In this document: one piece after another, positions 26,535 to 34,522 of the stretch
Position numbering within the stretch: position 1 is the stretch's first letter
How the letters are laid out: each line of letters opens with the position of its first letter
NCBI RefSeq assembly: GCF_002968635.1
Contig: NZ_PVBN01000013.1
Coordinates: forward strand, 62,001-126,000
DNA: 64,000 nucleotides
Direction of reading: 5' to 3'
Source: Neorhizobium alkalisoli
Lineage (GTDB): Bacteria; Pseudomonadota; Alphaproteobacteria; Rhizobiales; Rhizobiaceae
The notes under the pieces: generated by a model
Told to the model about the DNA's origin: nothing
Databases searched by the model: none
What the model saw: the letters and a program-made list of their open reading frames with translations, nothing else
Translations under genes and position numbers: made by a program

Positions 26535-28418
26535 TCAGCCCGCCATCGCCTCTTCATAATCCGACGAGAGCATCAGCCATTCCTCTTCCGCCGCCGCAAG
26601 TTTCGCCGCCGCGTCGGATCGTTCCTTGGCCTTCTGTGCGGCCTTTGCGGGCGACTTGTCGTAGAGCGCCGGATCCGCAAGCTCTTTATCAAGAGCCTGA
26701 ATCTGTTTCTCCAGCTTGGCCGTCAAGGATTCGATTTCGTTGATCTTTTTCCTGAGCGGCGCGAGCGAGGCGCGTTTTTCGGCATTGACCTTGCGCTGGT
26801 CGGCCTTGGAGGCAGGCTCGTCCGGGGCCTGCGCCTTTTCGTCCTTCTTGCGTCCCGCAGAGACGATCAGGTCGCGGTATTCCTCGAGGTCGCCTTCGAA
26901 GGTTTTGACAGTGCCCTCGTTGACGAGCCACAGCCGGTCGACGGTCGCCTCGATCAGGTGGCGATCGTGGGAAATCAGGATGACGGCGCCGTTGTAGTCG
27001 TTGAGCGCCTCGATCAGCGCCCGGCGGCTGTCGATGTCGAGATGGTTGGTCGGTTCGTCGAGGATCAGGAGGTTCGGTGCGTGGAAGGCCGCGAGCCCCA
27101 TCAGAAGGCGTGCCTTTTCGCCACCGGAGAGGTCCTTGGCGGCGGTGTTCATCTTTTCGGTGGCGAGGCCCATCTGCGCGACACGAGCGCGCACCTTGGC
27201 CTCGGGGGCTTCCGGCATCAGCCGGCGCACATGGTCGACCGGTGATTCATTGGGGATCAGGTCGTCGAGTTGGTGCTGCGCGAAGAAACCGATCTTCAGG
27301 CTCGGCGCGAGCTTGATCTCGCCGCTTTCGAGCTCCAGCCTGCCCGAAACCAGCTTTGCGAAGGTCGACTTGCCGTTGCCATTGGAGCCGAGCAGGGCGA
27401 TCCGGTCGTCGTTGTCGATCCTGAGGCCGATATTCTTCAGGATCGGTTTGCCGGGCGCATAGCCGACCGCGCCCTTGCTGATCGCGACGATCGGCGAGGC
27501 GGGCTGCTTTTCCGGTTCCGGAAAAGTGATCGGCTGGACATGGTCTTCCACCACGGCGGAAACGGTACCCATCCGTTCCAGCGCCTTGATCCGGCTTTGC
27601 GCCTGACGGGCTTTGGAGGCCTTGTAGCGAAAGCGGTCGATATAGCTCTGGATGTGCTTGCGGGCGGCATCGCTCTTGGCCTTCGCCTTCATCTGCAGCT
27701 CGTCGGCCTCGGCCTTCTGCCGTTCGAACTGATCGTAGCCGCCGCGATAGAAAGTGAGCTTCTTCTGATCGAGATGGACGATCGAGTTGACCGCGTTGTT
27801 CAGGAGGTCGCGGTCGTGGCTGATGATGATGACCGTGTGCGGATAGCGCCGCACATAGTCTTCGAGCCACATCGTGCCTTCGAGATCGAGATAGTTGGTC
27901 GGTTCGTCGAGGAGCAGAAGGTCGGGCTCGGCGAAGAGCACCGAGGCGAGCGCCACGCGCATGCGCCAGCCGCCGGAAAAGGAGGAGGCAGGGCGGTGCT
28001 GGGCGTCATGGTCGAAGCCGAGGCCGGAAAGAATGCTTGCCGCGCGCGCTTCGGCCGAATGCGCGTCGATATCGACGAGCCGCATCTGGATTTCCGCGAT
28101 GCGGTGTGGATCGCTCGCGGTTTCGGCTTCATCGAGAAGCGCGGTGCGCTCCTTGTCGGCGGCGAGCACGATCGAGATCAGCGAGTCCTCCGTGCCCGGC
28201 GCTTCCTGCGCGACCTGGCCGATGCGGGCGTTCCTCGGAATGGTCACCGAACCGCTTTCGGCAGCGAGGTCGCCGGTGATCACCCGGAAGAGTGTCGATT
28301 TGCCGGCGCCGTTGCGGCCGACAAGCCCGGCCTTCGCGCCCGCCGGAAGCGTCACGCTGGCATTGTCGAGGAGGAGGCGCCCGGCGATACGGGCGGAAAG
28401 GTCGGTAATCGTGATCAT
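26535..28418 (-). CDS. ABC-F family ATPase, ribosome-associated
   Basis: Cytoplasmic protein of 627 residues with two ABC ATPase domains and no membrane part, the ABC-F family (Uup/YheS/EttA type) that acts on the ribosome. Walker A motifs: GRNGAGKST and GSNGNGKST; signatures SSFSGGWRMR and LSGGEKARL; Walker B LLLDEPTNYLD and LILDEPTNHLD. A charged linker (about 240-300) between the domains is the P-site interaction motif region. The C-terminal coiled coil (KKINEIESLTAKLEKQIQALDKEL) resembles that of Uup. The ATG at 28418 gives the family start MITITDLSARI. It precedes vapBC on the same strand. Confidence 0.92.
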   Translation of the reverse strand: MITITDLSARIAGRLLLDNASVTLPAGAKAGLVGRNGAGKSTLFRVITGDLAAESGSVTIPRNARIGQVAQEAPGTEDSLISIVLAADKERTALLDEAETASDPHRIAEIQMRLVDIDAHSAEARAASILSGLGFDHDAQHRPASSFSGGWRMRVALASVLFAEPDLLLLDEPTNYLDLEGTMWLEDYVRRYPHTVIIISHDRDLLNNAVNSIVHLDQKKLTFYRGGYDQFERQKAEADELQMKAKAKSDAARKHIQSYIDRFRYKASKARQAQSRIKALERMGTVSAVVEDHVQPITFPEPEKQPASPIVAISKGAVGYAPGKPILKNIGLRIDNDDRIALLGSNGNGKSTFAKLVSGRLELESGEIKLAPSLKIGFFAQHQLDDLIPNESPVDHVRRLMPEAPEAKVRARVAQMGLATEKMNTAAKDLSGGEKARLLMGLAAFHAPNLLILDEPTNHLDIDSRRALIEALNDYNGAVILISHDRHLIEATVDRLWLVNEGTVKTFEGDLEEYRDLIVSAGRKKDEKAQAPDEPASKADQRKVNAEKRASLAPLRKKINEIESLTAKLEKQIQALDKELADPALYDKSPAKAAQKAKERSDAAAKLAAAEEEWLMLSSDYEEAMAG

Positions 28419-28497
28419 GGCGGCGGTTTTGGCCGAAACTGCCTGTGAAGGCAAGACGGCCGCAAGCATCTGTCGTCATGGGTTCTGTACGGGGATC

Positions 28498-29526
28498 TTA
28501 GCGGCTCGCCTGATCGGGCATGAAAACTGCCGGGCGGCCGTTCGCCTTCGCACTATCGAGCGCTACGGTTGCCTGCAGGCGCAGTTGCTGCGGCGAGAAG
28601 GCGTCGCCGGTGAGCGCAACGCCGATCGAAAGCGTCAGCGTCGCCGTTGCTCTGTCCGACACCGCGAAGACGAGGTTGTCGACAATGGACGCGGCGAGGC
28701 GTTCGGCAATGGGATGCACGCTGTCGCGGCCGACATCCTTAAACAGGAAGGCGAAATCCCCCTTGCCGATGCGGGCAAGGAAGTCGTTTTTCTTGATCGC
28801 CTTGCGGAAAATCGAGGCGGCTTTTCTCACGATGCGGTTGGCGGCCGGCTCACCATAGGTCTGGGCAATGTCCGGCAGGTCGTTGATGGTGACCAGGAAA
28901 AGGGCGATGTCGCGTCTGTCGGCCTCTGCTCCATAGAGCGTCTCCAGGCGCTCGGCGAAAGCGGCGTGGTTCGGCAGGGCGGTAAGACGATCCCGCAGGG
29001 TGATCGCCCGGGCGGCGGCGGTTTTTTGCTCCGAAGTGACGAGCCGATCGACGCCCGCCTTGAGCACGGCTTCGAGTTCCGTTTCCGCGACGACGGCATC
29101 CGACAAGGAAACGCTCAGATATTCGATCTCGGCAAGGATATCCATCGGTCCGGCATTGCTGTCTTCGCGAAGGCTGCGGGCGACGGCTTCCAGCACGCGC
29201 GTGAAGCCTTGCTTCTGCGTGACGCCGCTCGTCATCTTTTCCCGCAGGTCCCGAAGCAGATTGATCTCGTGATCGCGCGACCTGGCAGGCGCAAGCGCGA
29301 CAAAGCCCGGCAGTTGATACCGTAGACCGATTTCATCGAGCAGTGTTTGGGAAGGTGCGAGCGGCAGTGCCAGCACCTCGCGGGAGAGCGCCGCATCGGC
29401 GCCGGACAAAGCCTCGTGAAAAAGCTCGTAATTGCGCGGCAGGCCGCTCACCTCCAGCTTCGCCATGTGCTGGCTCACCACCTGCAGGGTCCGGTCACGC
29501 ACCGCCTTGCTGACTTCGCTCGTCAT
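28498..29526 (-). CDS. Degenerate GGDEF-domain protein
   Basis: Protein of 342 residues with a helical N-terminal half and a GGDEF fold in the C-terminal half: RDRLTALPNHAAF (178-190) is the typical DxLTxLPNR entry. The active-site loop reads RIGKGDF (254-258 for GKGDF) instead of RxGGDEF, and the metal-site Asp of the first strand is replaced by Thr in FLVTIND. It therefore probably does not make c-di-GMP and may be a sensor or adaptor. No membrane segment. The ATG at 29526 has GGGGC six bases upstream; the TTG alternative is worse. Confidence 0.82.
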   Translation of the reverse strand: MTSEVSKAVRDRTLQVVSQHMAKLEVSGLPRNYELFHEALSGADAALSREVLALPLAPSQTLLDEIGLRYQLPGFVALAPARSRDHEINLLRDLREKMTSGVTQKQGFTRVLEAVARSLREDSNAGPMDILAEIEYLSVSLSDAVVAETELEAVLKAGVDRLVTSEQKTAAARAITLRDRLTALPNHAAFAERLETLYGAEADRRDIALFLVTINDLPDIAQTYGEPAANRIVRKAASIFRKAIKKNDFLARIGKGDFAFLFKDVGRDSVHPIAERLAASIVDNLVFAVSDRATATLTLSIGVALTGDAFSPQQLRLQATVALDSAKANGRPAVFMPDQASR

Positions 29527-29752
29527 ATCTTGCCCCAAGATCCGATCGGGTTATTCGATACCAAGTCCAGCCATGACGCGTGCCGTTTAACATCCGCTGA
29601 AGAACGGCACGGCCTCTGCTTTCAGGGTTAAGAGAGAATGGACGATGCGAGCGGCCCGACGATCTCCGTGATGCCATTCATGAAATTTCCTGACTGGATT
29701 CTTCCGGGTCTTTGCTTTCAATATCCGGCCATCTCTGACACAGGAGCCAAAC

Positions 29753-30442
29753 ATGACACGAATCCTCTATTCCCTCTGCGGTGCCGACGAAACGCGCCCG
29801 TTTTCTCCGCATTGCTGGAAGATCGTGCTCGCGCTCCATCACAAGGGTCTGGATTTCATCGAGAAGCCGATGCCGTTTACCGAGATTTCGAAGGTCGAGA
29901 GCGGATTTTCAAAGACCGTTCCGATCCTGAGGGACGGCAACGAACTGATCCGCGACAGCTTCGATATCGCGCTTTACCTGGAGGACACCTATCCGGACCG
30001 TCCGACGCTGTTCGGCGGCGAGGGCGGCAAGGCATTGGCCCGGTTCGTCGAGGGCTTCTCGCAGTTGGTGATCCATACGGCGATCACGAAGATCGCGGTG
30101 AAGAACATCCATGACATGCTGGGTGACACCGACCGGGTCTATTTCCGCCAGACCCGCGAGGCGCGCCTCGGCAAAACCCTGGAGGAGATTGAAGCCGGGC
30201 GCTCCACGGAGATCGACGCCTTCGCTGCAAAGCTCGAGCCGATCCGCCATACGCTGAAGTATCAGGAGTTCATCGGCGGCGATGCCCCGCTCTTTGCCGA
30301 CTACATCCTCTTTGGCGCTCTGCAGTGGATGCGCATCACCGCCGGCGCGGACGTCTTCAAGGACGATGATCCCGTCGGACGCTGGTTCGAGCGCTGCCTG
30401 GACCTGCATGACGGGGCGGGGCGGCGTGTGACAGCCGCGTGA
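29753..30442 (+). CDS. Glutathione S-transferase family protein (beta-etherase-like)
   Basis: GST-fold protein of 229 residues. The N-terminus MTRILYSLCGADETRPFSPHCWKIVLALHHKG has the thioredoxin-fold entry with the Ser/Cys region, and the cis-Pro is in SKTVPILRDG; the EDTYPDRP loop follows, then an alpha-helical C-terminal domain with a conserved ADYILFGALQW box. This set resembles LigE/LigF-like beta-etherase GSTs, but that is only inference. It lies 225 bp after the GGDEF gene (divergent starts) and 81 bp before ndk. Confidence 0.82.
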   Translation: MTRILYSLCGADETRPFSPHCWKIVLALHHKGLDFIEKPMPFTEISKVESGFSKTVPILRDGNELIRDSFDIALYLEDTYPDRPTLFGGEGGKALARFVEGFSQLVIHTAITKIAVKNIHDMLGDTDRVYFRQTREARLGKTLEEIEAGRSTEIDAFAAKLEPIRHTLKYQEFIGGDAPLFADYILFGALQWMRITAGADVFKDDDPVGRWFERCLDLHDGAGRRVTAA

Positions 30443-30469
30443 AATTGCCCGAACCCCCTTGTTTCCAGC

Positions 30470-30499
30470 GAAAGGGGCGGGTAAAGACCGCCCACTTTC
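30470..30499 (+). other. Hairpin in the GST-ndk gap
   Basis: Stem AAAG plus GGGCGG (30471-30480) pairs with CCGCCC plus CTTT (30488-30498), with a 7-nt loop and one bulged A. No T run follows, so it is not a strong terminator; it may lie in the ndk leader RNA. Confidence 0.35.
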
Positions 30500-30523
30500 C
30501 GTTGGCGATAAAGGATTACAACA

Positions 30524-30946
30524 ATGGCGATTGAACGCACGTTTTCGATGATCAAGCCGGATGCCACCAGGCGCAACCTGACGGGCGCCATCACCAAGGT
30601 GTTTGAGGACAACGGCCTGCGCGTCATCGCTTCCAAGCGCGTCTGGATGAGCAAGCGCGAAGCCGAAGGCTTCTACGCCGTCCACAAGGAACGCCCGTTC
30701 TTCGGCGAACTCGTCGAAGGCATGACCTCCGGCCCGACCGTCGTTCAGGTTCTCGAAGGCGAAAACGCCATCCTCAAGAACCGCGAAATCATGGGTGCTA
30801 CCAACCCGGCCAACGCTGACGAAGGCACTATCCGCAAGACCTTCGCACTGTCGATCGGCGAAAACTCGGTCCATGGTTCCGACGCTCCGGAAACCGCTGC
30901 CCAGGAAATCGCCTACTGGTTCTCCGAAACCGAAATCGTCGGCTGA
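30524..30946 (+). CDS. ndk: Nucleoside diphosphate kinase
   Basis: Balances NTP pools by moving the gamma-phosphate via a phospho-His. The protein has 140 residues, the classic length. The catalytic His117 is in IGENSVHGSDA; the NPANADEGTIRKTFA loop and the N-terminal TFSMIKPDA are intact. Codon use is strongly biased to preferred codons, suggesting high expression. A hairpin terminator follows 27 bp after the stop. Confidence 0.98.
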   Translation: MAIERTFSMIKPDATRRNLTGAITKVFEDNGLRVIASKRVWMSKREAEGFYAVHKERPFFGELVEGMTSGPTVVQVLEGENAILKNREIMGATNPANADEGTIRKTFALSIGENSVHGSDAPETAAQEIAYWFSETEIVG

Positions 30947-30968
30947 TTGACGCAAGGCAGAGCTCGAG

Positions 30969-31000
30969 AAAAAGGCCGGGGCGAAAGCTCCGGCTTTTTT
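30969..31000 (+). terminator. Intrinsic terminator after ndk
   Basis: GC-rich stem GCCGGGGC / GCTCCGGC (30974-30993) with a GAAA loop, then six T residues (30995-31000). A run of A before the stem lets it also stop minus-strand transcripts from the convergent lipoprotein gene. Confidence 0.9.
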
Positions 31001-31021
31001 CATGCCCGGTTTGCGTAACCT

Positions 31022-31525
31022 TCAGGCAGGGCAATCGGCGACCGGCGAATAATCGGCGCTGCCATCGGGTTTGAACACCTCCGGGTTCGGATCATAACCC
31101 GGGCCGACCACCAGCGGTTTTGCCGGCAATATGCTTTGATCGACATTCGATGTGACGGTGGTTTCGATCGTCTGGAGCGGCGTGCCGTCGCTGTCGAGAA
31201 GGCGGATTTTTACCGCATAGGGCCGGTCCTGCCGGACGCATTCGATCGGCGGGCTGGCGAGCGAGATCTTCTCCATCATCGGAAACAGCTTTTCCCGGAT
31301 GGTCAGCGGGTTTCCGCCTCGCGGGTTTTCGAACTCCGCCTCGACAGATCCACCCTCGGGCAAAGTGCCAATTCGTCTCAGCGTCACCAGGTAGTTCGCC
31401 GTCGCCACGCGGTAGTTGAAGACGAAGATCCGCCCGGAAAGCTCGGCAAGCTGCTGTTCGGCTTCGCGCTGGCAGGCGGCGAGCAGAAGCACGGCGAGAC
31501 CGCAGCTGATCAGCCGGCGCATCAT
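31022..31525 (-). CDS. Small lipoprotein, function unknown
   Basis: Lipoprotein of 167 residues: MMRRLISCGLAVLLLAACQREAEQQ has a signal peptide with a lipobox (LLAAC) and predicted acylation at Cys19. The mature part has a beta-rich segment (GRIFVFNYRVATANYLVTLRR) and a Pro/Asp-rich tail. The family is not recognised. The ATG at 31525 has GGAGG upstream and overlaps the CGNR gene stop by 4 bp (ATGA), so it is translationally coupled to that regulator. Function unknown. Confidence 0.8.
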   Translation of the reverse strand: MMRRLISCGLAVLLLAACQREAEQQLAELSGRIFVFNYRVATANYLVTLRRIGTLPEGGSVEAEFENPRGGNPLTIREKLFPMMEKISLASPPIECVRQDRPYAVKIRLLDSDGTPLQTIETTVTSNVDQSILPAKPLVVGPGYDPNPEVFKPDGSADYSPVADCPA

Positions 31526-32070
31526 GGTGCAGCCTCCTTCTTTTTTCGGCGATAGTGGCGGCTGGCCTTTGCCCGGTTGCCGCAGACGGTCATGTCGCAC
31601 CATGTGCGGCTGCGGTTCTTGCTGCGATCGACGAACAGCCAGCCGCAATTACCGCAGATCTTCAGCCGGGTGATTTCTTCATTCGCGAGAAGCCGAAGGG
31701 CGGAATGGGCGGTGGCCGCTTCGAGCGCACCTTTCTCTGCACGGCGCAGGATGGCTGCAGTGGCTTCAAGCAGATCGGCCAGGAGGCCGTACCCGTCATC
31801 CCCCTGAACGCGCGCGCGAAAATAGCGGTCGATGGCCTCTCGCAACGTCAGGAAAGGTTCGCGGTTTGCGGGCGGCACCGGTGAGAGTTGGCCGAACAGG
31901 GCGCGCTCGGCCGAAAAGGCGCTTGTCGCCTCGGCAAAAGCGTCCATCTGCTTCTCTTCTGCGAAACGGTCGACGCTGCGCGCGGGGTCGAAGCGCAGGA
32001 TGACGCTGTTGGCGACATCGAGCGCCAGAGCGCCTCCGGCAAAACGGTGCGGGGTCCATGAAAAATTCAT
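31522..32070 (-). CDS. CGNR zinc-finger (ABATE-type) DNA-binding protein
   Basis: Predicted stress-type transcription regulator of 182 residues with an N-terminal ABATE-like domain (FAGGALALDVANSVILRF) and a C-terminal CGNR zinc finger: CGNCGWLFVDRSKNRSRTW, then C-D-M-x2-CGNRAKASRHYRR. The four Cys and the CGNR signature are intact. Such proteins bind DNA as regulators of neighbouring genes. It is divergent from a permease gene, with a 9- to 13-bp inverted repeat in the 64-bp gap, and coupled to a lipoprotein gene downstream. The start at 32070 was chosen because upstream ATGs fall inside the palindrome. Confidence 0.87.
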   Translation of the reverse strand: MNFSWTPHRFAGGALALDVANSVILRFDPARSVDRFAEEKQMDAFAEATSAFSAERALFGQLSPVPPANREPFLTLREAIDRYFRARVQGDDGYGLLADLLEATAAILRRAEKGALEAATAHSALRLLANEEITRLKICGNCGWLFVDRSKNRSRTWCDMTVCGNRAKASRHYRRKKKEAAP

Positions 32071-32078
32071 GCCGTCAT

Positions 32079-32110
32079 TATAACTGGCTAAAGGCATTTT
32101 ACCAGTTATA
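32079..32110. promoter_or_regulatory. Operator-like inverted repeat between CGNR gene and permease
   Basis: TATAACTGG (32079-32087) and CCAGTTATA (32102-32110) are exact complements; inside them TAAA (32089-32092) pairs with TTTA (32098-32101) after one unpaired C, for 13 matched positions. The site lies between two divergent start codons, 9 bp from the CGNR start and 25 bp from the permease start. It is well placed for repression of both. Confidence 0.7.
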
Positions 32111-32134
32111 TTAGCTTGGATTGAGGAAGGATCC

Positions 32135-33031
32135 ATGGCCTATCTGTTGCAGCAACTGGCGAATGCCTTTCCGCTGGCTGCGCTCTATGCGGCGCTCGCC
32201 TTCGGTTACTCCATCGCCTTTGCCGTGACCAAGCGGGCGGATATCACCTACGGCGCGATCTTCGCCTTTTCGGGCCATATCTATCTGATATTTGCCCATT
32301 TCGGTTGGAACCAGCTGTGGCTGGTCTTTCCCGCAGCACTTGGCCTCGGTGCCGTGGCGGCGCTGGCCGGCGGCCTCGGAGCGGGAGTGGTGGCGGGGCA
32401 ATTCGTCATGCGGCCGCTTGCAAGGATTTCGCCGAATGCGGTGATCGTCGCCTCGCTCGGCGTGCTGATGGTGCTGATGGAGGGAGCAAGGCTTGCCTCG
32501 AACACGCGCGAACTCTGGCTGCCGCCTTTCCTCAACAATTCGGTGGTTTTCTGGCGGAGCGACGATTTCCCGGTGGCGCTGACGCTGATCCAACTCATCA
32601 ATTTCGCACTGATGCTGGCGATGATCGGTTTTGGGTATCTGGTGCTCGCCCATACCCGTTGGGGCCGCGTCTGGCGGGCGGTCGCGGACGATCCGCTGGC
32701 GGCAGAGCTCTCCGGCACCAATTCCTCGCTGGTCTTCGTCGTCTCCTATGCGGCTGCAGCACTTTACGCCTCGGTCTGCGGCGTACTCGCGACCTCCCAC
32801 TACGGCACGATGGATTTTGGCGCGGGCTTGCTGTTCGGGCTGAAGGTGGTGCTGATCGCTGCCGCCGGCGGCCATTCCAACCCATTGCGCTCGGCCGTCG
32901 GCGCCGCCGTCATCGGCTTTGCCGAAACGCTCTGGAGCGGCTATGGACCGATCGTCTGGCGCGACCTGGTGGTCGTCGCCATGCTGGTCATGGTCCTGGT
33001 GATGAGCCGGCGGGAACGGGCAATACCCTAG
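32135..33031 (+). CDS. LivH-type branched-chain amino acid ABC permease, orphan
   Basis: Inner-membrane permease of 298 residues with about eight helices and the LivH (BPD_transp_2) pattern, e.g. YAALAFGYSIAFAVTKRADITYGAIFAF and AVADDPLAAELSGTNSS in the cytoplasmic ATPase-contact region. Normal LIV systems also need LivM, LivG, LivF and a binding protein; none is nearby, so this gene is an orphan. It is divergent from the CGNR regulator and shares its operator. The ATG at 32135 is preceded by GAGGAAGG. The substrate is unknown; it may work with components encoded elsewhere. Confidence 0.85.
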   Translation: MAYLLQQLANAFPLAALYAALAFGYSIAFAVTKRADITYGAIFAFSGHIYLIFAHFGWNQLWLVFPAALGLGAVAALAGGLGAGVVAGQFVMRPLARISPNAVIVASLGVLMVLMEGARLASNTRELWLPPFLNNSVVFWRSDDFPVALTLIQLINFALMLAMIGFGYLVLAHTRWGRVWRAVADDPLAAELSGTNSSLVFVVSYAAAALYASVCGVLATSHYGTMDFGAGLLFGLKVVLIAAAGGHSNPLRSAVGAAVIGFAETLWSGYGPIVWRDLVVVAMLVMVLVMSRRERAIP

Positions 33032-33034
33032 AGA

Positions 33035-33496
33035 TCAGCGCCACTTGTCGCGGGCGGTGTCGTCGGCATCCTTGGCGGCCACCCAGTCGCGGGCCGTGCC
33101 GTCCGCTGCGTGTTCCTTCTTCCAGAAGGGGGCGGAGGTCTTCAGGAAATCCATCATGAAGCTCGCGCCATCGAAGGCCGCCTGCCGGTGGGGCGCGGCG
33201 GCGACGACCAGCACGATGTTCTCGCCCGGCATGATCTTTCCGTAGCGGTGGACGGCAGTGAGACCCAAGAGCGAGAAGCGTTCGATGGCGATCTCGGCGA
33301 TACGGCGCATTTCGGCCTCCGCCATGCCGGGATAGTGCTCGAGTTCAAGCGCCGAAAGCGCGCCGTGCTCGTCGCGGCAAAGGCCGCTGAAGGTGACCAC
33401 CGCGCCGATGTTCTTGCGGCCGGCCGTAACGGTGTCGATCTCGGACTGGAGGTCGAAATCCTGGCTCTGCACCTGGATCCGCGGCTCGACGATCAC
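33035..33496 (-). CDS. moaE: Molybdopterin synthase catalytic subunit MoaE
   Basis: Large subunit of molybdopterin synthase, which receives sulfur from MoaD thiocarboxylate to make the dithiolene of molybdopterin. The protein has 153 residues. Motifs: GAVVTFSGLCRDEH, LELEHYPGMAE, RYGKIMPGENIVLVVAAAPHR, and the active-site lysines of the FMMDFLKTSAPFWKKEH tail. It follows moaD by 4 bp. A molybdopterin-dependent oxidoreductase is encoded at 41 kb, so the cofactor has a nearby user. Confidence 0.96.
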   Translation of the reverse strand: MIVEPRIQVQSQDFDLQSEIDTVTAGRKNIGAVVTFSGLCRDEHGALSALELEHYPGMAEAEMRRIAEIAIERFSLLGLTAVHRYGKIMPGENIVLVVAAAPHRQAAFDGASFMMDFLKTSAPFWKKEHAADGTARDWVAAKDADDTARDKWR

Positions 33497-33500
33497 CGTT

Positions 33501-33758
33501 TCACCCTCCGGTCATAGGAGGGAAAATGCCGATCTCCCGGGCGCCGGCGATCTTTTCCGAATGCTCGACATGCTCCTGGTCGATCGCTACCCGGATCACC
33601 TCCGGATATTGAAGCGCGTTCTCGTATTCCTCGCCCAGGCTCTTCAGATGATTCAGCAAATCCCGTACCGTGACGACATCAGCCGGAACGGTGATTTCCT
33701 CTTCCGGCTTGCCGATGCGTTCGCGCACCCAGGCGAAATAGACGAGTTTGGTGCTCAT
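33501..33758 (-). CDS. moaD: Molybdopterin converting factor small subunit MoaD
   Basis: Ubiquitin-fold sulfur carrier of 85 residues ending in the required GG (IFPPMTGG), which is adenylated and thiocarboxylated before donating sulfur in molybdopterin synthesis. The N-terminus MSTKLVYFAWVRERIGK fits MoaD. The ATG overlaps the pgsA stop by 4 bp (ATGA) and moaE follows 4 bp later, so translation of pgsA, moaD and moaE is linked. The longer in-frame start would lie inside pgsA and was not chosen. Confidence 0.94.
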   Translation of the reverse strand: MSTKLVYFAWVRERIGKPEEEITVPADVVTVRDLLNHLKSLGEEYENALQYPEVIRVAIDQEHVEHSEKIAGAREIGIFPPMTGG

Positions 33759-34342
33759 TCTTCGTCCACCAGATGTTTCAGGCCGGCCTTGAAGTAGTCG
33801 TAGCCCGTGTAGAAGGTGAGGATCGCGGCAATCCACAGAAGCGCGATGCCGATTTCGGTAATGTAGGGCATGATCTTGTCACCGGCGGGGCCGGCAAGCA
33901 GGAAGGCGATCGCCACCATCTGGATCGTCGTCTTCCATTTGGCGATGCGCGTCACTGGCACCGATACCTTCAGCGCTGCGAGGTATTCACGCAGGCCGGA
34001 AACGAGGATTTCGCGGCAGAGAATGGTGATTGCCGCCCAGAGCGACCAGCCCGCGATCGTCCCGTCTGCGGCCATCAGGAGCAGCACGGAAGCGACGAGA
34101 AGCTTGTCGGCGATCGGGTCGAGCATCCGTCCTATATTCGACGTCTGGTTCCAGATACGGGCGAGATAGCCGTCGAGATAGTCGGTGAGCGAGGCGATCA
34201 CGAAGATCGTCAGCCCTGCCCAACGGGCGAAATCCGAGCTTTCCAGCCGGCCCTCGATGAAGAAGCAGAGGACGATGACGGGCACGGCCAGAATGCGCGC
34301 ATAGGTGAGCAGGTTGGGGATGTTGTATGCGCGGGAAGCCAT
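33755..34342 (-). CDS. pgsA: CDP-diacylglycerol-glycerol-3-phosphate phosphatidyltransferase
   Basis: Makes phosphatidylglycerol-phosphate from CDP-diacylglycerol and glycerol-3-phosphate, the first committed step to PG and cardiolipin at the inner membrane. The protein has 195 residues with several helices. The CDP-alcohol phosphotransferase signature is present: DYLDGYLARIW, then G-R-M-L-D-P-I-A-D (D-x2-D-G-x2-A-R-x8-G-x3-D-x3-D). The ATG at 34342 starts MASRAYNIPNLLTYARI. It lies after uvrC by 180 bp and before moaD. Confidence 0.95.
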   Translation of the reverse strand: MASRAYNIPNLLTYARILAVPVIVLCFFIEGRLESSDFARWAGLTIFVIASLTDYLDGYLARIWNQTSNIGRMLDPIADKLLVASVLLLMAADGTIAGWSLWAAITILCREILVSGLREYLAALKVSVPVTRIAKWKTTIQMVAIAFLLAGPAGDKIMPYITEIGIALLWIAAILTFYTGYDYFKAGLKHLVDEE

Positions 34343-34522
34343 GGACGACCTGTTAGCTCGATTTCTTCCTAGTTGATGCCTGAAGCCGCGCCCGTCAACA
34401 TGCCTTCGCGGCTTTTTTGAAAAGGATTGCGGCAGAGCAACGACCTGCCCTTCGCTTTGGCGCGGGGTGTTCGTCATCCGAAACGATTCAGCGGATCGTT
34501 TCGTCGGCTGCGCCGCCCTTCC

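Noticed and set aside
34383..34418. AAGCCGCG...CGCGGCTT hairpin followed by T6 between pgsA and uvrC
   Set aside because: The T run is on the plus strand, but both neighbouring genes are on minus; the 16-nt loop is long. Not called as a terminator.
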